Of a stretch of DNA of 26,065 nt, positions 1 to 7,114 are shown piece by piece. The stretch's first letter is position 1; every line of letters begins with the position of its first letter. The DNA is taken from contig JAZQOM010000060.1 in assembly GCA_045627885.1 (NCBI GenBank), forward strand, positions 1 to 26,065. The letters run 5' to 3'. The DNA is from CALCTE01 sp045627885. Its GTDB lineage: Bacteria; Bacillota; Clostridia; Oscillospirales; CAG-272. Below the pieces are notes generated by a model. The model had not been told where the DNA came from, did not search any database, and was given only the letters and a program-made list of their open reading frames with translations. A program made the position numbers and the translations under genes.

Positions 1-9
1 CTCCTTTCG
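1..9 (-). promoter_or_regulatory. Ribosome binding site of a gene off the left edge
   Basis: Read on the minus strand, the first nine bases give CGAAAGGAG, a near-ideal Shine-Dalgarno sequence ending at the window edge. The start codon would lie just outside the window. The roughly 230 bases to the right therefore probably hold the promoter and leader of an unseen minus-strand gene. An AT-rich TATAAT-like stretch lies near 140-147, but I cannot pick a convincing -35. Confidence 0.45.
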
Positions 10-56
10 AACATATTTTATAAAATTAGGTTGTGATATAACACGACACAAAGCGA

Positions 57-71
57 GAAATGCCGCATTTC
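57..71. promoter_or_regulatory. Perfect 7-1-7 palindrome, possible operator
   Basis: GAAATGC and GCATTTC flank a single central C. The site lies about 50 bases upstream of the ribosome binding site at the left edge, where a repressor operator of the off-window gene would be expected. The function is inference and no regulator is visible in the window. Confidence 0.35.
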
Positions 72-238
72 ATACTCGACAACCCTTGTCTGCTTATTGA
101 TTTCACTGATAATTCACGCGTTCTCTTAGTGAATTAAATTATAATTTATCTCTCTTTTATTTTGTATCACAGAGATGCAAACTCTAATGTACGAAGAAAA
201 AAGGTAGTAGACTTTCTATCAAAATCTGCTGCCTTATC

Positions 239-259
239 TGGCGCGCCATGGGGGACTCG
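239..259 (-). repeat. Duplicate of the tRNA-Arg 3' end (21-bp direct repeat)
   Basis: The 21 bases here are identical to 421-441, the CCA end, 3' acceptor strand and part of the T arm of the tRNA-Arg gene, in the same orientation. The copies are 182 bp apart. No other part of a tRNA can be folded around this copy. A duplicated tRNA 3' end is the classic footprint of integration (attL/attR) or of a dispersed tRNA-associated element; here no integrase or cargo remains between the copies. Confidence 0.75.
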
Positions 260-261
260 CC

Positions 262-348
262 GCCTGCTTTGCAGGCTTACTGCTCGGCGCTCTCGCGCCT
301 TCGCACTTCGGACGGATGACTGTTCACCGAACAGTCATCTTTTCGTCC
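262..348. other. Cluster of stable hairpins between the tRNA-Arg 3'-end copies
   Basis: Three perfect hairpins follow one another. 262-276 has 6-bp arms GCCTGC/GCAGGC with a TTT loop. 286-299 has arms GGCGC/GCGCC, giving a GAGA tetraloop on the minus strand. 315-339 has 10-bp arms with a five-base loop, followed by TTTT and extended by GGAC (310-313) pairing with GTCC (345-348). No coding potential is seen. Just beyond, 360-372 reads GGGTTCGAGTCCG on the plus strand, like a T arm in the opposite orientation to the tRNA. Together with the direct repeat this looks like a small structured element; its identity is unknown. Confidence 0.55.
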
Positions 349-385
349 TCAGCCCTTTCGGGTTCGAGTCCGCAAATCTTCAACA

Positions 386-419
386 AAAAAGATACCGATG
401 CAAGCATCGGTATCTTTTT
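386..419 (-). terminator. Terminator of tRNA-Arg
   Basis: The arms GATACCGATGC (391-401) and GCATCGGTATC (404-414) form a perfect stem with a tiny loop. They are flanked by A5 and T5, so the hairpin can terminate in both directions. It begins two bases beyond the CCA end of the tRNA, so it most likely ends the tRNA transcript. Confidence 0.85.
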
Positions 420-420
420 A

Positions 421-497
421 TGGCGCGCCATGGGGGACTCGAACCCTCGGCCTTTTGGTTCGTAGCCAAACACTCTATCCGGCTGAGCTAATGGCGC
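421..497 (-). tRNA. tRNA-Arg (anticodon ACG), CCA encoded
   Basis: On the minus strand the 77 bases fold as a full cloverleaf. The acceptor GCGCCAT pairs perfectly with ATGGCGC. The D arm starts GCTCAGCCGG, the anticodon stem TTTGG/CCAAA encloses CTACGAA (anticodon ACG), and the T loop is TTCGAGT. The discriminator is G and the CCA end is encoded. The T stem GAGGG/CCCCC has one A-C mismatch at its second pair. ACG is normally edited to ICG by TadA to read CGU/CGC/CGA. A consensus promoter lies upstream and a terminator directly downstream, so this is a stand-alone transcription unit. Confidence 0.96.
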
Positions 498-520
498 ATC
501 CGCACTTTTAGTGCCTAAAC

Positions 521-549
521 ATATTATCACATCATCTGTGCGATGTCAA
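521..549 (-). promoter_or_regulatory. Promoter of tRNA-Arg
   Basis: On the minus strand there is TTGACA (549-544), a 17-base spacer, then TAATAT (526-521) preceded by TGA, an extended -10. Transcription should start about 15 bases upstream of the mature tRNA. The leader holds a small GCACT/AGTGC hairpin (502-514). Confidence 0.8.
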
Positions 550-608
550 CCTATATTCTCAAAAAAATAAAAATATTTTCCTTTTTTCACTTAATTCTTC
601 GACTGCTA

Positions 609-637
609 TTGACAAAATACGCCCGGAATAATAAAAT
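609..637 (+). promoter_or_regulatory. Promoter of the signal-peptidase-like gene
   Basis: TTGACA (609-614), an exact 17-base spacer and TAAAAT (632-637) give a strong SigA-type promoter. It points toward the gene starting at 676 and is divergent from the tRNA promoter. The leader is about 30 bases. Confidence 0.8.
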
Positions 638-675
638 ATATATAAGAATATACATATATAGTCGGAGGTCACTAT

Positions 676-1920
676 ATGAATACAATAAAAAAAGTCGTTA
701 TCGTGCTCTCTGTGCTTTGCTACATAGCAATAGCGCTTTATGCCGTCTGCGCGATTCCGATGTTATTCGGATATACCCCCTTGTCCGTAACGGACGGTCA
801 CCTCAGCAAAGATTTCCCCGTAGGCAGCATTTTCTATTGGCACAAAGCTGATGTTTCGGAAATGAAAAGCGGACTTGTTGCCGTATATAAAGACGGCGGA
901 GAAACAAAAACCGGTCTTATAATTTCCGCGGAAAATGAGGCGGTCACGCTTTGCAAATCCGTCAATTACGACAACGAAGGCAAAATATTCCCCGACGATA
1001 AGGTCACCATCTCCACCGCCTCGGTCAAAGGTATAAACAAGGGCCCCAACATTCCGTTTATCGGCTACTACCTCAATTACATTCAGAATCATGTGGCGGT
1101 CATCGTGGTTATCGGCGTAATTCTCTCGCTGCGCATTCTGTTTATCTACATAGAGCCCAAGAAAGATAAGAAAAAGAAAGAATCCGAAGACGACAGCTTT
1201 GAAATGAGCCTCGGCGGTCTGTTTAATTCAAACGAGCAGGAAGCCGCTTCAAATGAATCAAAAGAAGAAGACATAGGCGATATTTTCGCGCAGTCCGTAA
1301 AGTCAAATGAGCCTGAAGAAGTAAAACAGGAGGTTTCTTTTGAAAGTGTTCTCGAAGGAAACGACAACAGAGTTCCGTCTCAATTCAAGGACGAAAGCGA
1401 AATTGACATTAGCTCCATATTATCGGAACACATAAAGGACGAACAAGACGCCGAAAAGCGTAATGAAGAAATTGCAGAAATGCAGAAGCTCGATGAGGTG
1501 AAAGAAATGGAAGAAATAACGAATAGTTCCGCAAAAGAAGCAGACTTCCCGTCCGGTGCAACCGAAATAACCGACTATATAAACAAGCTCGTATTCGACT
1601 CAAAGGACGGCTCTTGGTACAACGCGGCACAGGTTGACGAAGCTCTCGATATGATTACCGCAAAAGTCTATGACGCGCTCAACGCCGCAAACAGCTCGAG
1701 TGCTTCTTACAGCGAGCTTCAAAAGATTCGCGACGAAAAAGCAACGCTCGAAAAGAAATTCCTCGAAAAAGACGCCGCTCTCGCATCGGCAGGCGACAAG
1801 CTCTATTCTGCGGAGAAGAAGCTTCTCGAGTATGAAAAAGAAATAGAAAACTACAAGGTTATGGAAAAGAAAGTCGCAAGGCTCGTTGCCGCCCTCAAAG
1901 CGCAGAAGCAAAATGGCTGA
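676..1920 (+). CDS. SipW-like pseudo-signal peptidase with long coiled-coil cytoplasmic tail
   Basis: The 414-aa protein has a membrane segment at residues 5-30, an extracytoplasmic domain (about 34-135), a second membrane segment (about 138-158) and a charged cytoplasmic tail. The outer domain follows the layout of SipW-type (archaeal/ER-like) signal peptidases: FGYTPLSV, then VGS (49-51), a VT strand, and PFIGYY near the second membrane helix. The usual SGSM motif with the nucleophilic serine is replaced by TDGHLS (39-44), and the VTHR histidine region reads VTLCKS. I therefore expect no peptidase activity. The tail is very rich in Glu, Ser and Lys and ends in a heptad-like coiled coil (about 340-410). 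The start has an upstream GGAGG at the right spacing. The stop overlaps the next gene, so the two are probably translationally coupled. Homology is judged by eye; a role in protein tethering or envelope assembly would be inference. Confidence 0.6.
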   Translation: MNTIKKVVIVLSVLCYIAIALYAVCAIPMLFGYTPLSVTDGHLSKDFPVGSIFYWHKADVSEMKSGLVAVYKDGGETKTGLIISAENEAVTLCKSVNYDNEGKIFPDDKVTISTASVKGINKGPNIPFIGYYLNYIQNHVAVIVVIGVILSLRILFIYIEPKKDKKKKESEDDSFEMSLGGLFNSNEQEAASNESKEEDIGDIFAQSVKSNEPEEVKQEVSFESVLEGNDNRVPSQFKDESEIDISSILSEHIKDEQDAEKRNEEIAEMQKLDEVKEMEEITNSSAKEADFPSGATEITDYINKLVFDSKDGSWYNAAQVDEALDMITAKVYDALNAANSSSASYSELQKIRDEKATLEKKFLEKDAALASAGDKLYSAEKKLLEYEKEIENYKVMEKKVARLVAALKAQKQNG

Positions 1921-2521
1921 CTTTTCCGAGCTTAAGAAGAATCTTATTTCGTACGGCTATGATGTGTCGGAATTCGAGACGGCGCATGATGCCGCAAATT
2001 ACATAAACTCCGTAACAGACGGCAAAACCGTCGGCATAGGAGGCTCCGTCACCGTTTGCGAAATGGGGCTCTATCCCCTGCTTGCAGCCCACAACACCGT
2101 GTATTGGCACTGGGAGCCGAAAGACGGAATGACGAATGCCGAGATACTGAAAGCCGAGCTTTGCTCCGAAATATTCATTTCGTCGGTAAACGCCGTTGCA
2201 AAGACCGGAGAGATAGTAAACATCGACGGCACCTGCAACAGAGTATCCGCCATGGCTTTCGGTCACGAAAAGGTATATCTTATTGTAGGCAAAAACAAAG
2301 TTGCCGACAGTCTTGATGCGGCAATATACAGAGCAAGGAACATCGCCGCACCTCTAAACGCAAAGCGGCTCGGAGCTCATACTCCGTGCGCGGTCAATGC
2401 CGACAGATGCTATAACTGTTCAAGCGATGACAGAATATGCAAAGAGCTTTCCGTTCTGTGGAGAAGACCGACAAAGCAGAAAACCGAGGTCGTTTTGATT
2501 GACGAAAATCTCGGCTATTAA
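1913..2521 (+). CDS. LUD-domain protein (LutC/YkgG-like, DUF162)
   Basis: The 202-aa protein matches the stand-alone LUD family, related to LutC/YkgG of the L-lactate utilisation complex. It has the glycine-rich VGIGGSVTVCEMG segment (residues about 40-52), the GTCNRVSAMAFGHEKVYLIVGKNK core, and a C-terminal cysteine group (CAVNADRCYNCSSDDRIC). A longer reading from 1886 is possible. I chose ATG 1913 because it lies inside the last codons of the preceding gene (8-base overlap) and begins the conserved part. The partners LutA and LutB are not nearby, so the role is uncertain; such orphan LUD proteins are common in Clostridia. It shares the promoter of the signal-peptidase-like gene and is followed directly by a terminator. 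Confidence 0.8.
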   Translation: MADFSELKKNLISYGYDVSEFETAHDAANYINSVTDGKTVGIGGSVTVCEMGLYPLLAAHNTVYWHWEPKDGMTNAEILKAELCSEIFISSVNAVAKTGEIVNIDGTCNRVSAMAFGHEKVYLIVGKNKVADSLDAAIYRARNIAAPLNAKRLGAHTPCAVNADRCYNCSSDDRICKELSVLWRRPTKQKTEVVLIDENLGY

Positions 2522-2527
2522 AACATC

Positions 2528-2562
2528 AAAAAATGACGGGCTTAATAGCTCGTCATTTTTTT
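2528..2562. terminator. Bidirectional terminator between convergent genes
   Basis: The stem TGACGGGC (2534-2541) / GCTCGTCA (2548-2555) has one G-T pair and a TTAATA loop. A6 precedes it and T7 follows it. It ends the LUD transcript on the plus strand and the DUF3592 transcript on the minus strand. Confidence 0.85.
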
Positions 2563-2618
2563 ACCTATCAATCCGAAATCCGGCTTACTTTTAGCCTTAA
2601 AAGCGCATCGCCGCTTTC

Positions 2619-2996
2619 TCATATCATCGACAGCGCGATTAGCGCCGCGCCGAGCAAAAAGAGCACAATCCCGCAAAGTAAAAATCTAAGATTACTTCCG
2701 AATCTGGCTTCTTCGGGATGTTTTTCGTTGATATAAATAAACTCTTTCTGACCGACACAAAACCGCTTGCGGCTTGCCGTTGACATTTCCGCTTTATAGG
2801 TGTACTCTTTTCCGTTTACGGAATATGAAAAAATCGGTGTCGTGTCGGTTACGGTTCTTCCGCGCAGCTTCATCGACTTTGTCGCAAGCTTACATACGGT
2901 CGCTTCTATTCTCGTTTTGCATCTTGCTCTGCTGATTCCAAACGCGACGATAAAAAGCAGTCCGCCAACGGCTATGATAATCCCGATAGCAATCAT
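2619..2996 (-). CDS. DUF3592 family membrane protein
   Basis: The 125-aa protein has membrane helices at both ends (residues 1-22 and about 103-124) around a soluble domain. The domain contains the DUF3592 hallmark PIFSYSVNGKEYTYKA (about 54-69), followed by a basic GQKEFIYINEKHPEEARF strand pair. A strong GGAGGAG lies 6-7 bases before the ATG, in the 15-base gap behind the stop of the large lipoprotein, so the two form an operon. The molecular function of DUF3592 is unknown. It ends TGA and runs into the shared terminator. Confidence 0.7.
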   Translation of the reverse strand: MIAIGIIIAVGGLLFIVAFGISRARCKTRIEATVCKLATKSMKLRGRTVTDTTPIFSYSVNGKEYTYKAEMSTASRKRFCVGQKEFIYINEKHPEEARFGSNLRFLLCGIVLFLLGAALIALSMI

Positions 2997-3011
2997 CGAA
3001 GACTCCTCCGT

Positions 3012-4898
3012 TTAATTTACCTTTTTCCACTCATAAATCCAACGGGTATCGGCATCGCAGCCGCAGAAAAAGATGCAGATTTTTCCTCCTTCGCTACCGG
3101 CGCCGAGCTTTCCCGTAACCGTTATGTCGCCTCCCTTTGCACTATCCGGACGGCTGCCTGCACCGAGAGAGCTTACTCCATCGGCATTTGCAAAAGCCGG
3201 TGCTCCGTAAGTGCCGCCGATATGGACATCCGGACTTTCGGCTTTATACCAACAGGAGGCATTAAAAAGGTGATTCTCTGTCTGACCGAAAACCTTGAGC
3301 GTTTCGTGCAGACTGAATTCCTTATCTGCGTAAATAATCTCCGGCGGTGCTTCACAGGTTGCCGTGAACACCGCTTTCTCATACGGGTCTAAATGCCAAA
3401 CATATTCGCATGTCACGGTGTGGGTGGTTTCGGAAGCCTCACGGGTTGTTATGTAAATGTCCGATATCTCGTCATCCCTTTTCTCAATTTCCGTGGCAAC
3501 TCTCACCCACGCATACGCACTGCCCTTTGACTTTGGCTTTTTCACGATTTTTTCGTCTTCCAGCCACTTATAGAACTCAGCTCTTCCCTTTGTTCCGAAA
3601 TATGTCCACTTATAGACAAGCTCCTCAATAAATTCTTCTTCGGTCATTTTGCCTTCGTAGGCACCCATTTGCAGTTTGCCGTCTTTTGTGAACATTTCGA
3701 TAAGAGTCTGTCTTGTGTTATACAGTGATTTGAGTCTGTCCGCAACCGACCACTGACGGGAATAATTGAATAAATAGGGATTCAAAAGCCCGTCTTCATC
3801 CCATTTTTCAACGAGCTTTTTGAGCTCTTTCTCTTTCTCGGCAATCATCGTTTCGTTTTTTGCGCGCTCCGAGAATTGCTTTTTCAGTTCTTCTTCATCT
3901 ATACCTTTGGTTTTGTATCTTGCCCAGGCACCGTGAATCGTAGAATAGACCGTTGCCCAATCGTCATCCGAAATATTGCCGTTTTTATCGGCATACTTCT
4001 TAAATACATAGCGATATGTCTCGTCCATCGTACTGTTTGCCCAAATATCGAAGGACTTATCTACAAATTTTGCAAATTTTTCGGTCACATCAATCGCCGG
4101 AAATATTTTCTTTTCGATTTCCTCACAAAGCTTTTTTGCGCCCTGTGCAATATCCTCGGAATCCGAAACCGACGCAACAACATCAATTACATCGCTCGCA
4201 CCATCCGCATCAAAGCAGAGATTTACAATACCGTCCGCAACCATACCGGCAAGCTTGGTTTTTAGAGTGCCGTAGTCACCGTCAACGGCGGCTGTGAGCA
4301 TTTCGCCTTTTGAATCGTGGCTGATGATGTAACGGTAAACCTCGCCGCCGAAAGAATCGCTGTCAAGACCGAGCTCATCAAGCGTTTCGTCTACAAGCTC
4401 TCTGATGCCGACATTCATCTTTCCGTCAGCTTCATCTTTTAATACGATATTGACCGCCGCGCGCTTTGACCATTCATCAATAAGCACGGATTTATCGGGG
4501 CGGGACAATGCGAAAATACTGTGATGTGCAATTTCGAAGGATGCTTTTTTGTCGTTGTAAAGAGCGTCCATATCCAGGGGATAATAATACACATAGTCAT
4601 CCCCGATATACATTCCCATAAGTTCATAGTAGTTTTCTTCCTTGATGTCTTTCGGTACATCAAAAGAAAGCGTTTCGGTTTTGTCAAGAGGACCGTCGTC
4701 CTTAAAAGACCGAGCATCACCGATGACTATGTCCTCATAGTCTTTGATACCTTTTTTGCTTCCGGAGTGAGAATCTCCTTTTTTGCAGCCTGCCAAAACG
4801 GATATAAGCATCAGGAAAGCGAACAATGCACAGAATGCTCTCATTTTGGGAGTAATTTTGCGTTTTGAGTTTTCTTTGCGCTTAAAAATACCCTTCAT
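3012..4898 (-). CDS. Large lipoprotein of unknown function
   Basis: The 628-aa protein starts with a basic n-region and hydrophobic stretch ending in LAGC, a lipobox with the acylated Cys at residue 38. It should therefore be anchored on the outer face of the membrane. After a Gly/Ser/Lys linker, residues about 75-300 form an acidic alpha/beta region. Residues about 330-480 are helical and rich in Lys, Glu, Trp and Tyr. The C-terminal 130 residues look like a beta domain with several cysteines (ending CIFFCGCDADTRWIYEWKKVN region). I recognise no family and see no catalytic motif. Start: GAGGTG sits just upstream of the ATG. It is followed after 15 bases by the DUF3592 gene. A role in envelope stress or surface binding would be a guess. 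Confidence 0.75.
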   Translation of the reverse strand: MKGIFKRKENSKRKITPKMRAFCALFAFLMLISVLAGCKKGDSHSGSKKGIKDYEDIVIGDARSFKDDGPLDKTETLSFDVPKDIKEENYYELMGMYIGDDYVYYYPLDMDALYNDKKASFEIAHHSIFALSRPDKSVLIDEWSKRAAVNIVLKDEADGKMNVGIRELVDETLDELGLDSDSFGGEVYRYIISHDSKGEMLTAAVDGDYGTLKTKLAGMVADGIVNLCFDADGASDVIDVVASVSDSEDIAQGAKKLCEEIEKKIFPAIDVTEKFAKFVDKSFDIWANSTMDETYRYVFKKYADKNGNISDDDWATVYSTIHGAWARYKTKGIDEEELKKQFSERAKNETMIAEKEKELKKLVEKWDEDGLLNPYLFNYSRQWSVADRLKSLYNTRQTLIEMFTKDGKLQMGAYEGKMTEEEFIEELVYKWTYFGTKGRAEFYKWLEDEKIVKKPKSKGSAYAWVRVATEIEKRDDEISDIYITTREASETTHTVTCEYVWHLDPYEKAVFTATCEAPPEIIYADKEFSLHETLKVFGQTENHLFNASCWYKAESPDVHIGGTYGAPAFANADGVSSLGAGSRPDSAKGGDITVTGKLGAGSEGGKICIFFCGCDADTRWIYEWKKVN

Positions 4899-4991
4899 AT
4901 TTTCACCTCAGCATATTTTGATTTGCCAATGTATATGATTTTTGATTTTATGTACAAATAAAACTGTTTTTGCCCGTAGCTTCCTATGTTT

Positions 4992-5022
4992 TTTACAATG
5001 TAATATGTATCGTCTTTGTCAA
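4992..5022 (-). promoter_or_regulatory. Possible promoter of the lipoprotein operon
   Basis: TTGACA (5022-5017, minus) overlaps the stop codon of the M42 peptidase gene. The best -10 is TGTAAA (4997-4992) with a long 19-base spacer, so the call is weak. It sits over the palindrome TTACA-A-TGTAA (4994-5004), which could be an operator. Alternatively, the lipoprotein is read through from the peptidase gene across the 120-base gap, as no terminator is seen there. Confidence 0.35.
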
Positions 5023-6101
5023 GCGTGCTTGGGAGCGGATTTGCCGTGCTTTATCTTGTCGCCCGACTCTATTCCGAGATATCCCTTAAGCACCTTCAGC
5101 GTGTTAAGAACTCCGTCGCGATGGCTTCTCTCGTAGCCGTGGCTCGCATATACGCCGGAGCCAATGAGACCGTGACGGATATCGTTGCCTGCGCTGAGAG
5201 TAGCCTCAACATCAGAGCCGTAGTGCGGATAAACATCGACCGCGTATTCTGCGCCCTCTTTCTTGGCGGCATCTATGAGTTTTCCGACCACTTCATAGCT
5301 GTACGGGCCGACGCTGTCCTTTGCGCAGATTGATACCATGCGCTCCGTGCAGGAAAGACCGTCGCCGACGCAGCCCATATCGACGCTTATCGCTTCCGAT
5401 ATTCCCTCGGGAACACTTGCGCATCCGCCGTGTCCTACCTCCTCATATACGGTTATATGAGCGTAGGTGTGCCTTTTTAACTTTATGTTCTTGTCGGCTA
5501 TGAACTTTGCAAAGCCGAGAAGAATTCCGACGGAGAGCTTGTCATCGAGAAATCTGCTCTTTATGTAGCCGGATTCTGTAATTCTCGTGCGCGGGTCAAA
5601 TGCGACGATATCGCCCGTCTCGATGCCGAGCTTTTTTACATCGTCCGCATTCTTTACATCCTCGTCAAGCACTACTTCGGTAGTATCGAAGTTTCTCTTT
5701 TCGTCCTTGTAGTCGCCGTTTACATGAACGGAAGCGTTGCAAAGCTGAAGAGTGCCCTCATAAACCTTGCCACCCCTTGTATAAAGCCTTACATTCTCGG
5801 TTTCGCCGTTTTGAGCAAGCATATCTCCGAGATTGGTGACCTTTATTCTGCCGTTTTCCTTTATCTGCGCGACCATCGCACCGAGAGTGTCGGTGTGCGC
5901 TTCCAATAAAAGACCGTCGCCGTTATCTTCACCGCCGAGGTCGACAAGCACGCCGCCCTTTTTGGTAATGACGGTGTCAAAGCCTAAAGACGAGAATTCG
6001 TCGGCAGTCCACTTCGCCGCCATTGAGGTAAATCCCGTCGGGCTGTCTATCGAAAGCAGTTCCGCGCTTTTTTGCACTGCGTAATCAGCGTATTTCTGCA
6101 T
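5019..6101 (-). CDS. M42 family metallopeptidase (aminopeptidase/deblocking type)
   Basis: The 360-aa length and motifs match cytoplasmic M42 di-metal aminopeptidases, which trim peptides as tetrahedral dodecamers. Expected ligands are present: H69 and D71 in LEAHTDT, D186/D187 in RFLDDKLS (bridging Asp), E220/E221 in YEEVGHGG (catalytic base and ligand), D241 in SVDMG, and H321 in YASHGYERSH. The G-rich PTGF start of the family is at 21-24. AGGAAG upstream supports the start. It lies 26 bases behind the DUF3737 gene and is probably co-transcribed with it. The substrate cannot be told from sequence; close relatives are often annotated as glucanase or as YsdC/FrvX-like. Confidence 0.93.
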   Translation of the reverse strand: MQKYADYAVQKSAELLSIDSPTGFTSMAAKWTADEFSSLGFDTVITKKGGVLVDLGGEDNGDGLLLEAHTDTLGAMVAQIKENGRIKVTNLGDMLAQNGETENVRLYTRGGKVYEGTLQLCNASVHVNGDYKDEKRNFDTTEVVLDEDVKNADDVKKLGIETGDIVAFDPRTRITESGYIKSRFLDDKLSVGILLGFAKFIADKNIKLKRHTYAHITVYEEVGHGGCASVPEGISEAISVDMGCVGDGLSCTERMVSICAKDSVGPYSYEVVGKLIDAAKKEGAEYAVDVYPHYGSDVEATLSAGNDIRHGLIGSGVYASHGYERSHRDGVLNTLKVLKGYLGIESGDKIKHGKSAPKHA

Positions 6102-6127
6102 ACTGTTTCTTCCTTTCGGTATATATT

Positions 6128-6967
6128 TTATCTTGTGCCGACTTTACAGCTCGAAGCGTATATGGAGCCGTCACTTATTATCTTGCCGATTGAATCTGCT
6201 ACGATGTAGCCCGAAAGCGGATTCTTTACCGATACTATGCCTCCCTTAATGTCGGCTTCGACCTCGGAATACTCAAACGCAAAATCCGCAAGCTCCGTCG
6301 TGCAGTTTATAAGCTTAAGCCCCTTGCAGTAGCAAAGCGGCTGAGTTCCGATTATTTTGCAGTCGATGAATGTCACATTCTTGCTGTACCACGCAAGATA
6401 CTCACCCTTGACGGTGCAGTTTTTGACCGTGACATTCTCAGCGTGCCAAAATGCATCCTTTGTGTCCAAAACGGAGTTCTCGATTGTGACATTATTTGTA
6501 TATTGGAACGAATATTTGCCCGTCAAGTCAAGATTGTCAACCACAATATCTTGTGTTCCGAAAAAAGCGTATTCCGAGTCGAGTTTTGTATCCTTTATTT
6601 CAAGTCCGCGGCAGTTCCAGCCGAACTCCTTTGATACAATCTCGCATTCCGAAAGTCTTATGTTGTCACACTCCCTCAGGCACTTTATTCCGTGAAGCTT
6701 GCAAAAGCTTATCGCGCCGTCTTTGCTGTACCATAAAGCGGCGCGGCAGGTGTCCGTCATAGAGCAGTTTTCAAGCTCGAAGCCGAGGCAGTGCCACAGC
6801 GGATATCTGAGCTTGAAGTCGCAGTTTTTTACCTTTATATTTCTTGTCTCCTTGAGTGCCGATTCTCCGTCAGCCTGTCCCGAGAAGGTGCAGGAAACGA
6901 CTTCGGCGTCGCAGAGAGCATACAACGCCCGTTCTTCTTCGTAGTTCTTGTTTGATATAGTTTTCAT
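6128..6967 (-). CDS. DUF3737 family right-handed beta-helix protein
   Basis: The 279-aa protein is built of short repeated strands with the pattern 'N-V-T-[IV]-x-N-C-x-[IVL]', as in ENVTVKNCTV, KNVTFIDCKI, NNVTIENSVL and ECDNIRLSECEI. This is the ladder-like composition of a parallel beta-helix. The overall sequence, including ALWYSKDGAISFCKL and the FGWNCRGLEIKDT-type turns, matches DUF3737, a cytoplasmic family of unknown function with no signal peptide. GAAAGAAGAA precedes the ATG and a strong promoter lies 30-58 bases upstream. It is the first gene of a unit with the M42 peptidase. Confidence 0.85.
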   Translation of the reverse strand: MKTISNKNYEEERALYALCDAEVVSCTFSGQADGESALKETRNIKVKNCDFKLRYPLWHCLGFELENCSMTDTCRAALWYSKDGAISFCKLHGIKCLRECDNIRLSECEIVSKEFGWNCRGLEIKDTKLDSEYAFFGTQDIVVDNLDLTGKYSFQYTNNVTIENSVLDTKDAFWHAENVTVKNCTVKGEYLAWYSKNVTFIDCKIIGTQPLCYCKGLKLINCTTELADFAFEYSEVEADIKGGIVSVKNPLSGYIVADSIGKIISDGSIYASSCKVGTR

Positions 6968-6996
6968 TATATTCTTCTTTCACATTTTATGATTTA

Positions 6997-7025
6997 ATTG
7001 TATAACTTTTTGCCATTTAAGTCAA
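6997..7025 (-). promoter_or_regulatory. Promoter of the DUF3737-M42 unit
   Basis: On the minus strand there is TTGACT (7025-7020), an exact 17-base spacer and TACAAT (7002-6997). It is divergent from the nrd promoter about 90 bases away. Confidence 0.75.
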
Positions 7026-7088
7026 CAGTTTTCAGAGTCATTTATACAAATCAACAAATTGCGGCAGCAGTTTTTATTTATATTGCCG

Positions 7089-7104
7089 AAAATACATTTT
7101 GTGT
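7089..7104 (+). promoter_or_regulatory. Second NrdR-box-like site (distal)
   Basis: AAAATACATTTTGTGT matches the 16-base NrdR consensus acaCwAtATaTwGtgt at about 12 positions. It starts 33 bases upstream of the better box. NrdR normally binds a pair of boxes about three helical turns apart (31-32 bases), so the spacing is close but slightly long. Confidence 0.45.
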
Positions 7105-7114
7105 GTCTTATGTG

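Noticed and set aside
239..441. A complete integrated element at tRNA-Arg
   Set aside because: Only 161 bases lie between the repeat copies, with no integrase or cargo gene. It can at most be a remnant or a small non-coding element.
162..530. Open frames on both strands over the tRNA region
   Set aside because: They overlap the tRNA-Arg gene, its terminator and the hairpin cluster; the predicted peptides have no protein-like features.
543..851. 102-codon plus-strand frame before the signal-peptidase-like gene
   Set aside because: It runs through the promoter at 609-637 and overlaps the better supported gene starting at 676 in another frame.
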